Shown: positions 1-6,873, counted from the stretch's first letter. The stretch: DNA of 8,370 nt from an uncultured Prevotellaceae bacterium (GCA_937896015.1 CALBLR010000439.1:1-8370); one strand, 5' to 3'. The notes: a model not told the origin generated them from the sequence alone. Made by a program: numbers and translations.

Positions 1-1
1 C

Positions 2-2176
2 TTTGAGGGCAGCGGCACAGCCGAAGCACCATACTTGATAAAAAACATTGAAGACTACAACAAACTTGCCGATTTCGTCAAGGGCACAGGCTTCGACTAC
101 GAGGGCAGCCACTTTAAGCTGATGGCCGACCTCGACTTCACCGGCCAAAACTTTAATGCAGTGGCCGACGGCCCCAACGGATTTGCCGGCGATTTCAACG
201 GCAACGGCAAAACGCTGAAGGGCATCAGCTACGACAGTCATGACGACAAGGGCACCACGGGCCACGCCGTGTTTGGCACCGTGCTTGCCGCTGGTTCGGT
301 TCACGACCTCACCATCGACGCCACCAGCAAGTTTGGCTCATACACCAAGGCGGCGGCGTTTGTGTCGTCGCTCTACGGCAAGGCTTATAACCTCACCAAC
401 CGCGCCGCAGTCACCGCCGGCAACAACTATGCTGGCGGCATTGCAGCCACTGCCAACGGCGGCGCAAGCATAAGCCGCTGCGTCAACTATGGCGATGTGA
501 GCGCGGCCTACGGCTATGCAGGCGGCATCTTTGCCACCAGTGTGGCGAGCGCAGCCATTGCAGTAGACAGCTGCCGCAACGAGGGCACGATTTCGGGCAC
601 AAGCTATCTGGGCGGCATCGCCGCTCAGGCTTCGGCCATAATCACCGCATCGAGCAATGCGGGCGACATCGTGTCGTCGGCCAAATATGCGGCAGGACTT
701 GTGGGCGCGGCCCTTGTGCCGTCGTCGGCATCATTCTGCCACAACACTGGCGACGTGGCCGCCGTTGAGTCGGCCGGAGGTCTCTTTGGCCAAGTGGCTC
801 ACCACTCGGGCAGCGACCGCTGCGCCATCGACAGCTGCTACAACACAGGCTCGATAACGGCAGTCACCAGTTCAAAGAAGAAGTCTTACTATCTGGGCGG
901 CCTTGTGGGCTATGCCGGCCGCGGACTCACCGTGAAACGCAGCTACAACACTGCCGACGTCATGCCCGAGTCGGCCGACATCACCCTCTACACCGTGGGT
1001 GGCCTTGTGGGCACTTCGAGCGGCTCGAGCACAGGCTACAACTACTTCACCGACAGCTGGAACTCTGGTAGCGTGAAGGGCTATAACAATGTGGGCGGCA
1101 TAGGCGGCGTGATTGGCGGCGACACCACAGCCATTGTCACTCGCTGCCACAACCTGGGCAGCATCGAGAGCACATGCGCCTCTTTGGCCAACGCGGGCGG
1201 CATTGCCGGCAGCGGAGGCTTTGAGCTGAGCGACAGCTACAATGCCGGCCCGGTTTCGGCCGTAGGCTACCAGATAGGCGGCATAGTGGGCTACCTCACG
1301 GGCAAGCCCTACCGCTTCACCAGTGTTGCCAACTATGCCAGCGTAACGGGCACCACCTCCAAGTCGATTAAGGTTGGCGGCATCGTGGGCATGGGCCGCG
1401 TGGACATGAACAGCTGCTACAACTTTGGCGATGTGACCGGCGCCGACGCGGTGGCCGGCATCGTGGGCCTGCCTGGCAACGCCCTTGCCGATGTGTACTT
1501 CACCCGCATAGTGCGCTCGTATAATGCAGGCAAGGTGACAGCCACCGCCGGAGCGGCTGGCAACATCACCACCTACAACAGCAGCTGCAACTATATGTCG
1601 GCCGACTCGGTGTATTTCGACAGCGACATTAACGCAGCAGGCGACTACGACGCCCAGCTCGGCGCAAAGGGTCTCGGCAAGCGTGCCTTCACTACACTTA
1701 AGCTTGGCGACGCGTTTGCCAACGCCACAGCGCAATATCCGTCGCTGAAATCGCTCAGCAGTGTTGACTACAACAGCTTCGCGGTAGCAATGCTGCTGCT
1801 TGCCGATGGCGAGAAGGCCGACAGCGTGATTAGCAACTTTGAGGTGGGTGTTCCGGCCAACGCTGTGTGGACGTCAACTTCCAACCTGAAGATTGACGGC
1901 AGCCACGTGACCGTGGCGCCCAAGGCCGACGGCGAGCAGGCAACCCTCACACTCACTGTGGGCCAGCTCACACGCACCTACGACCTCAAGCTGCGTTATC
2001 CGTCGGGCATCAGCGCCAACCTGGCCGACAAGGCCGTGGCCAGCCGCGAATATTACAGCACTTCGGGCGTGCGCATCAGCGGTCCGTCGGCCTACAACCG
2101 CGTGGCCATAGAGCGCACCGTCTACACCGACGGCACCACAGTGTCGCGCAAAGTGCTCTATCAGCCGCAGCGCTAA
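2..2176 (+). CDS. GLUG-like repeat surface/secreted protein, 5' end outside window
   Basis: The reading frame is open from base 2 and runs to TAA at 2174-2176. A TTG at 35 is not a credible start, because the preceding codons continue a family-like stretch (GSGTAEAPYL), the usual lead-in to GLUG-type repeat regions. Numbering residues from that TTG, about 1-125 look like a beta-helix lead-in (LMADLDFTG, FNGNGKTLKGI). Residues 131-515 hold about 13 degenerate repeats of the form [Y/N]xxGGIxG...SxCYNxGxVxA. Residues 585-655 look like an atypical bacterial Ig-like domain. The last 45 residues (REYYSTSGVRI...VYTDGTTVSRKVLY) match the short end motif seen on many exported Bacteroidales proteins. 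No catalytic motif is visible, so an adhesin or surface structural role is the best guess. The signal peptide would lie outside the window. The family type is fairly sure; the function is unknown. Confidence 0.85.
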   Translation, partial: FEGSGTAEAPYLIKNIEDYNKLADFVKGTGFDYEGSHFKLMADLDFTGQNFNAVADGPNGFAGDFNGNGKTLKGISYDSHDDKGTTGHAVFGTVLAAGSVHDLTIDATSKFGSYTKAAAFVSSLYGKAYNLTNRAAVTAGNNYAGGIAATANGGASISRCVNYGDVSAAYGYAGGIFATSVASAAIAVDSCRNEGTISGTSYLGGIAAQASAIITASSNAGDIVSSAKYAAGLVGAALVPSSASFCHNTGDVAAVESAGGLFGQVAHHSGSDRCAIDSCYNTGSITAVTSSKKKSYYLGGLVGYAGRGLTVKRSYNTADVMPESADITLYTVGGLVGTSSGSSTGYNYFTDSWNSGSVKGYNNVGGIGGVIGGDTTAIVTRCHNLGSIESTCASLANAGGIAGSGGFELSDSYNAGPVSAVGYQIGGIVGYLTGKPYRFTSVANYASVTGTTSKSIKVGGIVGMGRVDMNSCYNFGDVTGADAVAGIVGLPGNALADVYFTRIVRSYNAGKVTATAGAAGNITTYNSSCNYMSADSVYFDSDINAAGDYDAQLGAKGLGKRAFTTLKLGDAFANATAQYPSLKSLSSVDYNSFAVAMLLLADGEKADSVISNFEVGVPANAVWTSTSNLKIDGSHVTVAPKADGEQATLTLTVGQLTRTYDLKLRYPSGISANLADKAVASREYYSTSGVRISGPSAYNRVAIERTVYTDGTTVSRKVLYQPQR
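422..1580 (+). repeat. Array of about 13 GLUG-like coding repeats
   Basis: Within the first gene the Gly-Gly (or Ala-Gly) cores fall at residues 134, 163, 193, 220, 248, 288, 322, 354, 388, 415, 448, 475 and 508 (counted from the TTG at 35). The period is therefore 26-40 residues, averaging about 31 (roughly 93 bp). The core is GG[IL]xG, followed by a Cys/Ser-Tyr-Asn-x-Gly-[DS]-[VI] element. At DNA level the word GGCGGCAT recurs in several units, but the units are clearly diverged from each other. Such repeats are expected to form successive beta-strand turns of a solenoid. Confidence 0.8.
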
Positions 2177-2186
2177 CGGCACCATA

Positions 2187-2205
2187 GGCCCACACGCAGT
2201 GGGCC
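2187..2205 (+). other. Small hairpin after the GLUG gene
   Basis: A perfect 7-bp stem, GGCCCAC (2187-2193) with GTGGGCC (2199-2205), encloses a 5-nt loop, ACGCA. It starts 11 nt after the stop codon. No T-run follows, so it is not a complete intrinsic terminator by itself. It may protect the 3' end of the mRNA or assist the stronger hairpin just downstream. Confidence 0.5.
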
Positions 2206-2218
2206 ACGACTCATAAGC

Positions 2219-2265
2219 GAGAGCCGCGAGAAATCCCCCGATTTCCCGCGGCTCTCAGTGTTTTT
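2219..2265 (+). terminator. Intrinsic terminator of the GLUG-repeat gene
   Basis: GAGAGCCGCG (2219-2228) pairs perfectly with CGCGGCTCTC (2247-2256). After one A/C mismatch the stem continues as GAAAT (2230-2234) with ATTTC (2241-2245), closed by a C-rich 6-nt loop. After a 4-nt gap the T-run TTTTT follows at 2261-2265. The stem length, GC content and T-run fit a Rho-independent terminator for the upstream gene. Confidence 0.85.
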
Positions 2266-2311
2266 CCCCTACAAAAATCCGTTGTGTGTCCACATGAACT
2301 TGTTGGTGATG

Positions 2312-2342
2312 TTGGCGGAATTGGAAATTCAGGTTATATTTG
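2312..2342 (+). promoter_or_regulatory. Bacteroidales-type promoter for the DUF805 gene
   Basis: TATATTTG at 2335-2342 matches the Bacteroidetes -7 consensus TAnnTTTG. A TTG at 2312-2314 lies 20 bp upstream, the usual spacing for the -33 element. Transcription should start near 2348-2350, giving a leader of about 60 nt before the ATG at 2410. The -7 element lies inside the left arm of a 14-bp inverted repeat, so a bound protein there could block it. Confidence 0.65.
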
Positions 2343-2382
2343 CGGTGCGATTCCTGCCTGTGGAGGGACGCACCGCAAATAT
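2336..2382. repeat. Perfect 14-bp inverted repeat over promoter and start site
   Basis: The left arm is ATATTTGCGGTGCG at 2336-2349. The right arm CGCACCGCAAATAT at 2369-2382 is its exact reverse complement, with 19 nt between. The left arm covers most of the -7 element and ends about where transcription should begin, so a transcript from this promoter would carry only the right arm. That favours a DNA-level role such as an operator over an RNA hairpin. A read-through transcript could form the hairpin. Confidence 0.7.
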
Positions 2383-2409
2383 CATTAATAACTTAAATTT
2401 TAAGACGCT

Positions 2410-2742
2410 ATGACTTTTTTTGAATCTGTGGAAACTTGCCTTTCCAAGTTTGTGACTTTTACGGGTCGTGCCACCCGTTCTGAGTATTGGTGGTTCTATC
2501 TTGCCTGCATGATTGTCAGCTATGCCGTGGGATTTCTCGATGGCCTTACGGGTGGAAGTGGCATTGTATCGACAATTGTGGCGCTGATCCTCTGCATTCC
2601 AATTATTGCCGCGGGCATAAGACGTGTGCACGACACTGGTCATTGCGGCTGGTTTATCCTCATCCCCATCTACAATTTGGTGCTCCTTTGCATCAAGGGC
2701 GAGGATAAGGCCAACGTGTATGGCGAAGTGCCGGCCAAGTAA
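2410..2742 (+). CDS. DUF805 family small membrane protein
   Basis: This 110-residue protein is of normal length for DUF805, a family of small inner-membrane proteins without an established biochemical role. Family hallmarks are visible: FTGRATRSEYWWF at residues 17-29, RRVHDTGHCGWF at 71-82, and the ending KGEDKANVYGEVP at 96-108. Hydrophobic segments near residues 27-45, 52-70 and 80-95 suggest three or four membrane passes. The ATG at 2410 is chosen because the N-terminal FxGRATR motif sits at the family's normal distance from it. The leader is A/T-rich without a Shine-Dalgarno sequence, normal for the order. The gene stands alone between two terminators, with its own promoter. Family call is firm; function is unknown. 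Confidence 0.9.
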   Translation: MTFFESVETCLSKFVTFTGRATRSEYWWFYLACMIVSYAVGFLDGLTGGSGIVSTIVALILCIPIIAAGIRRVHDTGHCGWFILIPIYNLVLLCIKGEDKANVYGEVPAK

Positions 2743-2763
2743 GGCTTGACGGTAGAAACGTAA

Positions 2764-2811
2764 CAGTAAAAATGCTGGCCTGCGCGCATTGGCGCGGGCC
2801 AGCATTTACTG
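2764..2811. terminator. Long shared terminator hairpin between convergent genes
   Basis: AAATGCTGGCC (2770-2780) pairs perfectly with GGCCAGCATTT (2797-2807). The stem continues inward through TGCGC (2781-2785) with GCGCG (2792-2796), closed by loop GCATTG. Outward, past a two-base bulge, CAGT (2764-2767) pairs with ACTG (2808-2811). Read on the minus strand, the stem is followed by TTTTT (2772-2768), so it best fits the end of the WYL operon. It also lies 21 nt after the DUF805 stop, where it can end or stabilise that transcript, though the T-run on the plus side is only three bases. Confidence 0.8.
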
Positions 2812-2829
2812 TATGCGGGTGTGTTGCGG

Positions 2830-3729
2830 TCAGGGATCATAGTGGGCGAGGGCGCGGCGCAGGTTGTCGGCCAGCTGCACGCGCATCTCTTTGGGCCGCA
2901 GCACTTCTATCGACGGCCCCAGCGACAGCAGCTTCTGCATCAGGTCGTAGGTGTTGCGCATGCGGTAGGTGAATATCGAGTAGGTGTCGTGCAGTTCCTC
3001 GCGCTGCGAGTGGTGCAGTGGCAGTCCGCGCAGATATTTAGCTTGCGTCACGTCGGCCTTGATGGCTATGTCCTTGGGTTCGTCGTGGTTGGTGGTTATG
3101 CCGAAGCAGTCGTCAAAAAAGTCTTGCGGACTGAATCCGGCCGGCATTGCAAACGTGTGGGCTGTGATGCTGAGGTCGCTGATGCGGTCGAGCGAATACG
3201 TCTTTATGCGGTTGTCGGCCACGTTGAGGCCTATCACGTACCAGCGCTGGTCGAAGATTTTCACGAAATACGGGTTCACCTCCACGCCGTGGCTCGGGTT
3301 CACGCGGCTGTAGTTGCGGTAGGTGAATGCGATGCGCTTGTTTTGGCGCATGGCGTCGATCACCACGGGCAGGTTGCCGCGGCTCGAGGGCACGTCTTCG
3401 AGCAGTATGCGGTCGGACATGTCGTGCGAGCCGCTCAGCACGCCGCTTATCGACATTGAGTTGAGCAGCCACTCTTGCAGCTGCTTGTTGCTCTCGCTGT
3501 CGTCTTGGCTGATGTAGTACTCGTAGGTGGACTTGTCGCACACGATGTCGATGCTAAAGGTGTCGGCAATGCCGTTGCGGTAGTTATAGAACGTGCGCCG
3601 CGCCATTGGCTCGCCGTCGCTCACGCTTGAGTCGAGCCACAGCCGGTTCAGCTCCTCGCGCGTGATGCGCTTGTAGCGCTTTATGGTGTCGATTATCCAC
3701 ACATATTTGCTGATGAGGTTGCGTGCCAT
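2830..3729 (-). CDS. WYL-domain transcriptional regulator
   Basis: The protein has 299 residues. Residues 1-75 look like an N-terminal winged-helix region (SKYVWIIDTIKRYKRITREELNRLW, then ARRTFYNYRNGI, the likely recognition part). Residues 120-190 carry a WYL domain: IAFTYRNYS at 133-141, VNPYFVKIFDQRWYVIG at 151-167 with Trp163-Tyr164 in the WYL position, and IKTYSLDRI at 175-183. A C-terminal WCX-like segment covers about 215-297. WYL proteins are usually ligand-responsive transcription factors. The gene starts 11 nt after the symporter stop and is last in the minus-strand run, so it is probably co-transcribed. It may control that operon in response to a cell-wall metabolite; this is inference. 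A terminator follows it. Confidence 0.88.
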   Translation of the reverse strand: MARNLISKYVWIIDTIKRYKRITREELNRLWLDSSVSDGEPMARRTFYNYRNGIADTFSIDIVCDKSTYEYYISQDDSESNKQLQEWLLNSMSISGVLSGSHDMSDRILLEDVPSSRGNLPVVIDAMRQNKRIAFTYRNYSRVNPSHGVEVNPYFVKIFDQRWYVIGLNVADNRIKTYSLDRISDLSITAHTFAMPAGFSPQDFFDDCFGITTNHDEPKDIAIKADVTQAKYLRGLPLHHSQREELHDTYSIFTYRMRNTYDLMQKLLSLGPSIEVLRPKEMRVQLADNLRRALAHYDP

Positions 3730-3740
3730 AGTGCCTGGTC

Positions 3741-5204
3741 TTATTGCTGCTTGGCTACTTTCTTGCCTGTGGTGAGGGCTGCGAGGCCGGCCATGGTGAG
3801 CACGGCGTTGAGCAGCAGCAGCTCAAAGCCCAGCGTGTAGCCAAACGCGCTGGCCAGCCACTGCTGCACAAAGAAGCTGATGACCGGGGCGGCGATACAC
3901 ACCACGGGCACCAGGCGGCCGCGCACGGCGCGCTTGCTCATCATGCCAAAGGCAAAGAGGCCCAGAATGGGGCCGTAGGTGTAGCTGGCCAGTGTGTAGA
4001 CGGCGCTGATGGCGTCGCTGTTGCTGATGAGGTAGAACACGTATATCACCACGCCCATGCCTATGGCCATCGACACGTGCACCAGTTTGCGCGTGCGCGC
4101 CAGGGCGGCGTCGCCCTCCTTGCGGTCGGCCTCAAGGATGTCGACTGTGAACGAGGTGGTGAGCGACGTTAGGGCCGAGCCGGCTGCCGAGTAGGCTGCG
4201 GCGATGAGGCCAAGAATGAACAGGATGCCCACAATAATAGGCATCTTGCTGTCGGCGGCCACCATGCCAAAGAGCTCGTCGCTCTTTTCGGGCAGCTGCA
4301 TGCCGTTGGCCTTGGTGTAGAGCACCAGCAGTGTGCCCAGAATCAGGAACAGGGCGATGACGAAGAACTGCGTGATGCCGCTCACAATGAGATTTTTCTG
4401 CGACTCCTTGGCGTTTTTGCAGGCCAGGCTGCGCTGCATCAGGTCTTGGTCAAGGCCTGTGGTGGCAATCACCATAAACACACCCGCTATGAACTGCTTC
4501 CAGAAGTAGGTGCCCTCCTTTGGATTGTCGAAGAAGAACATGCGTGAAGTCTCGTCACCGGCCACGGCCTTCACCATGCCGCCGAAGTCATAGCCAAGGC
4601 CCTTGGCTATGAAGTAGATGCACAGCACCACCGACATCACCAGGCAGAAACTCTTGAGGGTGTCGGTCCAGATCACCGTCTTCACGCCGCCCTGCAGCGT
4701 GTAGAGGAAGATGAGTGCGATGGTGGCCACCACATTTATGATGAACGGCACGCCCAGCGGGCCGAACACCAGCAGTTGCAGCGTGACGCACACCACATAG
4801 AAGCGCACTGCCGCGCCCAGCATTTTGCTGATGAAGAAGAACCACGCGCCGCTCTTGTGGGTGCCGGCGCCGAAGCGCTGCTCCAGGTAGCCGTAGATCG
4901 ACACCAGATTGCGCTTGTAGAACAGCGGAATCAGCACGTAGGCAATCACAAAGTAGCCCACCACAAAACCCAGCACCATTTGCAGATAGCTGAAGCCCTT
5001 GGCCACCACCATGCCCGGCACCGAGATGAAAGTGACGCCCGATATGGGCGCGCCCAGCATGGCTATGGCCACTATGAACCACGGTGCCTGGCGGTTGCCG
5101 TTGAAGAAACTGGCGTTGTCGCTGCCCCGGGAGGCAATCCACGACACCAAAAACAGAAGAATAAAGTAGCCAACAATGGTGGCCAATACAATCCAGGGAG
5201 TCAT
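3741..5204 (-). CDS. SSS-family sodium:solute symporter
   Basis: This 487-residue inner-membrane protein has about 13 hydrophobic segments and the usual length for the SSS (SLC5-like) family. The first helix carries SGVTFISVPG (55-64). The family signature appears as GGVKTVIWTDTLK (172-184), followed by GLDQDLMQR (250-258). A serine/threonine-rich helix, SAAGSALTSLTTSFTVD (339-355), lies where SSS proteins bind the second sodium ion. The ATG at 5204 gives a hydrophobic first helix at once (PWIVLATIVGYFILL). The 89-nt gap to the enzyme gene upstream shows no clear promoter, so co-transcription is likely. The substrate cannot be read from the sequence. Given its neighbour, MurNAc or another amino-sugar wall fragment is the leading guess, and sialic acid or other sugars are alternatives. 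Confidence 0.92.
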   Translation of the reverse strand: MTPWIVLATIVGYFILLFLVSWIASRGSDNASFFNGNRQAPWFIVAIAMLGAPISGVTFISVPGMVVAKGFSYLQMVLGFVVGYFVIAYVLIPLFYKRNLVSIYGYLEQRFGAGTHKSGAWFFFISKMLGAAVRFYVVCVTLQLLVFGPLGVPFIINVVATIALIFLYTLQGGVKTVIWTDTLKSFCLVMSVVLCIYFIAKGLGYDFGGMVKAVAGDETSRMFFFDNPKEGTYFWKQFIAGVFMVIATTGLDQDLMQRSLACKNAKESQKNLIVSGITQFFVIALFLILGTLLVLYTKANGMQLPEKSDELFGMVAADSKMPIIVGILFILGLIAAAYSAAGSALTSLTTSFTVDILEADRKEGDAALARTRKLVHVSMAIGMGVVIYVFYLISNSDAISAVYTLASYTYGPILGLFAFGMMSKRAVRGRLVPVVCIAAPVISFFVQQWLASAFGYTLGFELLLLNAVLTMAGLAALTTGKKVAKQQ

Positions 5205-5266
5205 TTTGCTAAATCAGTATTTTTTTCGTTAGTGAATATCCAGAAAGTGCTAAGGAACCTAACCCA

Positions 5267-5291
5267 TAAACTTTCAACTTTAAACTTTCAA
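5267..5291. repeat. Tandem TAAACTTTCAA repeat between enzyme and symporter genes
   Basis: The 11-bp word TAAACTTTCAA occurs at 5267-5277 and again at 5281-5291, separated by CTT (14-bp period). On the minus strand, which is transcribed here, it reads TTGAAAGTTTA twice. It begins 2 nt after the stop codon of the DUF1343 gene, within the intercistronic gap. Short AAAGTT-type repeats recur in intergenic DNA of Bacteroidales in my recollection, and their role is not known to me. Confidence 0.6.
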
Positions 5292-5293
5292 TC

Positions 5294-6529
5294 TTAATCC
5301 TTATAAATAAGATAGGGCTTGCGCTGCTGCTTAAACTTGGCCACGTCGGCCTGCCACGATGCCTTGATTTCGGCTGCGCTCTTGCCTGCCATTATCATTT
5401 GGCGCATGGTGTCGTTGCCTGCCAGCAAATCGAAGAAGCGGGTGAAGAACTTGTCGCCGATGTTGAGCGTGCGGTAGGCGTCGATCACATAGGTCAGGTC
5501 GATGCCCTTGGCAATGATGCTGTCGGCGCACAGGTTGCGCAGGTCGGTGCCGTAGCACAGCTTGTCGAGCTGCGGCGGAGTCTTGGCTCCGGGAATGCTG
5601 CGCGGGGTGAATGTGAACTGGTGGCCTGCCTTCATGTCGGGGTGTCCATACACCTGGAACGGAGCCAGCGTGCCGCGGCCCAGACTCACGGGCGTGCCCT
5701 CGAAGAAGCATGTAGAGGGGTAGAGGTACACCGAAATCATGTTGGGCAGGTTGGGCGACGGGGCGATTGGCAGCTGGTAGCGCGTGTGGCGCGTGTAGTT
5801 TTGGCAGGGCACCACGGTGAGCTGTGCCTTTTTGCCGCCTTCAATCCAGCCTTCGCCGTTGGCCATCTGGGCAAGTTCGCCCATGGTCATGCCATACACA
5901 ATGGGTATGGGAAGCGCGCCCACGCCCGACTTGAACTTCATGTCAAGGATGGGACCGTCGACATACATGATGTTGGGGTTCGGTCGGTCGAACACCACCA
6001 CCTGCTTGCCGTCGCGCGCGCAAGCCTCCATCATGTGGATCATTGTTATGTAGTAGGTGTAGAAGCGCAGACCCACATCCTGCAGGTCGACCACCACCAC
6101 GTCTATCTTGCTCATGGTCTCCTTGCTGGGCATGGGCGACTTGCCGTCGTAGAGTGAGGCAATGGGTATGCCCGTGGGCTCGTCGACGCTGTTGCCCACT
6201 TTCTCGCCGGCATCGGCCTTGCCGCGGAATCCGTGCTCGGGTGAGAATATGGTCACCACCTTGATGCCGTTTTCCAGCATCAGGTCGAGCACATGCTTGC
6301 TGCCCACAATGCCCGTCTGGTTGCTGAGCAGCGCCACGCGCTTGCCCTTGAGCAGGGGCACATATTCACTGGTGCGTGCCGCGCCCACCACCACGGGGGC
6401 GTTTTGGCGCTCGCATTTGGCGGCGGCGCATTTGCTTTCGCTCTGTGCGGCGCAAGCCGTCACGGCCTGGGCGGTGGTGAAGCAGGCCGCGCAGGCAAGT
6501 GTTAGGAGTGTAGTCTTTAATAGCTTCAT
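5294..6529 (-). CDS. namZ: Exported DUF1343 / NamZ-like exo-beta-N-acetylmuramidase
   Basis: This 411-residue protein belongs to DUF1343 (glycoside hydrolase family GH171), whose studied members (Bacillus subtilis NamZ/YbbC and a Tannerella relative) remove MurNAc from the non-reducing end of peptidoglycan fragments. Recognisable blocks are LLSNQTGI (67-74), FSPEHGFRG (95-103, with the conserved Glu98), DLQDVGLRFYTY (148-159), FDRPNP (180-185), YGMTMGELA (212-220) and SLGRGT (282-287). The ATG at 6529 is preferred over an upstream GTG at 6613 because it directly begins a signal peptide (KLLKTTLLTLACAACF). Cleavage could be after AQA (22) by signal peptidase I, or at a lipobox VTAC with Cys26, which would make it a lipoprotein; both fit. 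It is first in the operon with the symporter and WYL genes. Family certain; exact substrate inferred. Confidence 0.9.
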   Translation of the reverse strand: MKLLKTTLLTLACAACFTTAQAVTACAAQSESKCAAAKCERQNAPVVVGAARTSEYVPLLKGKRVALLSNQTGIVGSKHVLDLMLENGIKVVTIFSPEHGFRGKADAGEKVGNSVDEPTGIPIASLYDGKSPMPSKETMSKIDVVVVDLQDVGLRFYTYYITMIHMMEACARDGKQVVVFDRPNPNIMYVDGPILDMKFKSGVGALPIPIVYGMTMGELAQMANGEGWIEGGKKAQLTVVPCQNYTRHTRYQLPIAPSPNLPNMISVYLYPSTCFFEGTPVSLGRGTLAPFQVYGHPDMKAGHQFTFTPRSIPGAKTPPQLDKLCYGTDLRNLCADSIIAKGIDLTYVIDAYRTLNIGDKFFTRFFDLLAGNDTMRQMIMAGKSAAEIKASWQADVAKFKQQRKPYLIYKD

Positions 6530-6577
6530 AGCTTTGTAGTAAATGTCAGTACAGTCTTTAAGTGGATTACGTTGTGC

Positions 6578-6611
6578 GGCGGCCGGGGTCGCAGTTGGGC
6601 TGCCGGCCGCC
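6578..6611 (-). promoter_or_regulatory. GC-rich stem at the 5' end of the namZ-like mRNA
   Basis: GGCGGCCGG (6578-6586) is the exact reverse complement of CCGGCCGCC (6603-6611), a 9-bp all-GC stem with a 16-nt loop. Transcription from the -7 element at 6618-6625 should start near 6610-6613. The stem would then be the very first part of the transcript, some 50 nt before the ATG. Such 5'-terminal stems are known to slow mRNA decay in other bacteria; that role here is inferred. Confidence 0.55.
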
Positions 6612-6617
6612 ACCTTG

Positions 6618-6646
6618 CAAAGTTAGCAAAATAAATGCAGTGTCAA
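6618..6646 (-). promoter_or_regulatory. Promoter of the NamZ-symporter-WYL operon
   Basis: On the minus strand the sequence reads TTGACA (6646-6641) and then TAACTTTG (6625-6618), with 18 nt between TTG and the -7 element, close to the Bacteroidetes arrangement TTG-N19/20-TAnnTTTG. It implies a leader of about 80 nt. A second -7 match, TAAATTTG at 6664-6657 on the minus strand, lacks a well-spaced TTG (nearest is 14 nt away) and is the weaker candidate. Confidence 0.65.
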
Positions 6647-6873
6647 TGCCTTTGGGCAAATTTATTGCACATGTTTCGCAATGTTGCCCTGAATAAATTC
6701 GAAGCACGCTCAGGCAGAAGTTGCCATTGGCCGTGTTCCGCCCATTGGTGATGCCGCGCACCGAATTGCACCCAGGACTTCATGCTCACGAGTTGGCGCC
6801 ATGTGTTGTGGCCCTTGCAATGCTGGTCCGTTTTTTCCCCTCACGGATTGTTTTCTGATTTTTTTCCCGGCGG

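Noticed and set aside
872..1735. Long minus-strand open frame (287 codons) opposite the GLUG-repeat gene
   Set aside because: It is composed of Ala/Val/His-rich low-complexity sequence without a recognisable domain, caused by the repeats and GC-rich codons of the plus-strand gene.
2336..2382. Invertible (phase-variable) promoter at the 14-bp inverted repeat
   Set aside because: The 19-bp segment between the arms is too short to carry a promoter and no recombinase gene is nearby; an operator fits better.
2764..2811. Possible small RNA gene in the convergent gap
   Set aside because: The long hairpin is explained as a shared terminator, and there is no promoter element for an independent RNA.
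2821..3459. Plus-strand open frame (212 codons) opposite the WYL gene
   Set aside because: It is antisense to a gene with clear family motifs and is itself rich in Val, His and Ala without any motif; a shadow frame.
5399..6157. Plus-strand open frame (252 codons) opposite the NamZ-like gene
   Set aside because: The same kind of antisense shadow: no motif, no promoter or leader, and the minus-strand protein is well supported.
6530..6613. Upstream GTG start at 6613 for the NamZ-like gene
   Set aside because: It would put 28 unlikely residues before a clear signal peptide, and the GTG lies at or before the predicted transcription start.
6567..6761. Small minus-strand open frame (64 codons) in the divergent intergenic region
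   Set aside because: It runs through the operon promoter and the GC-rich stem, and resembles no family I know.
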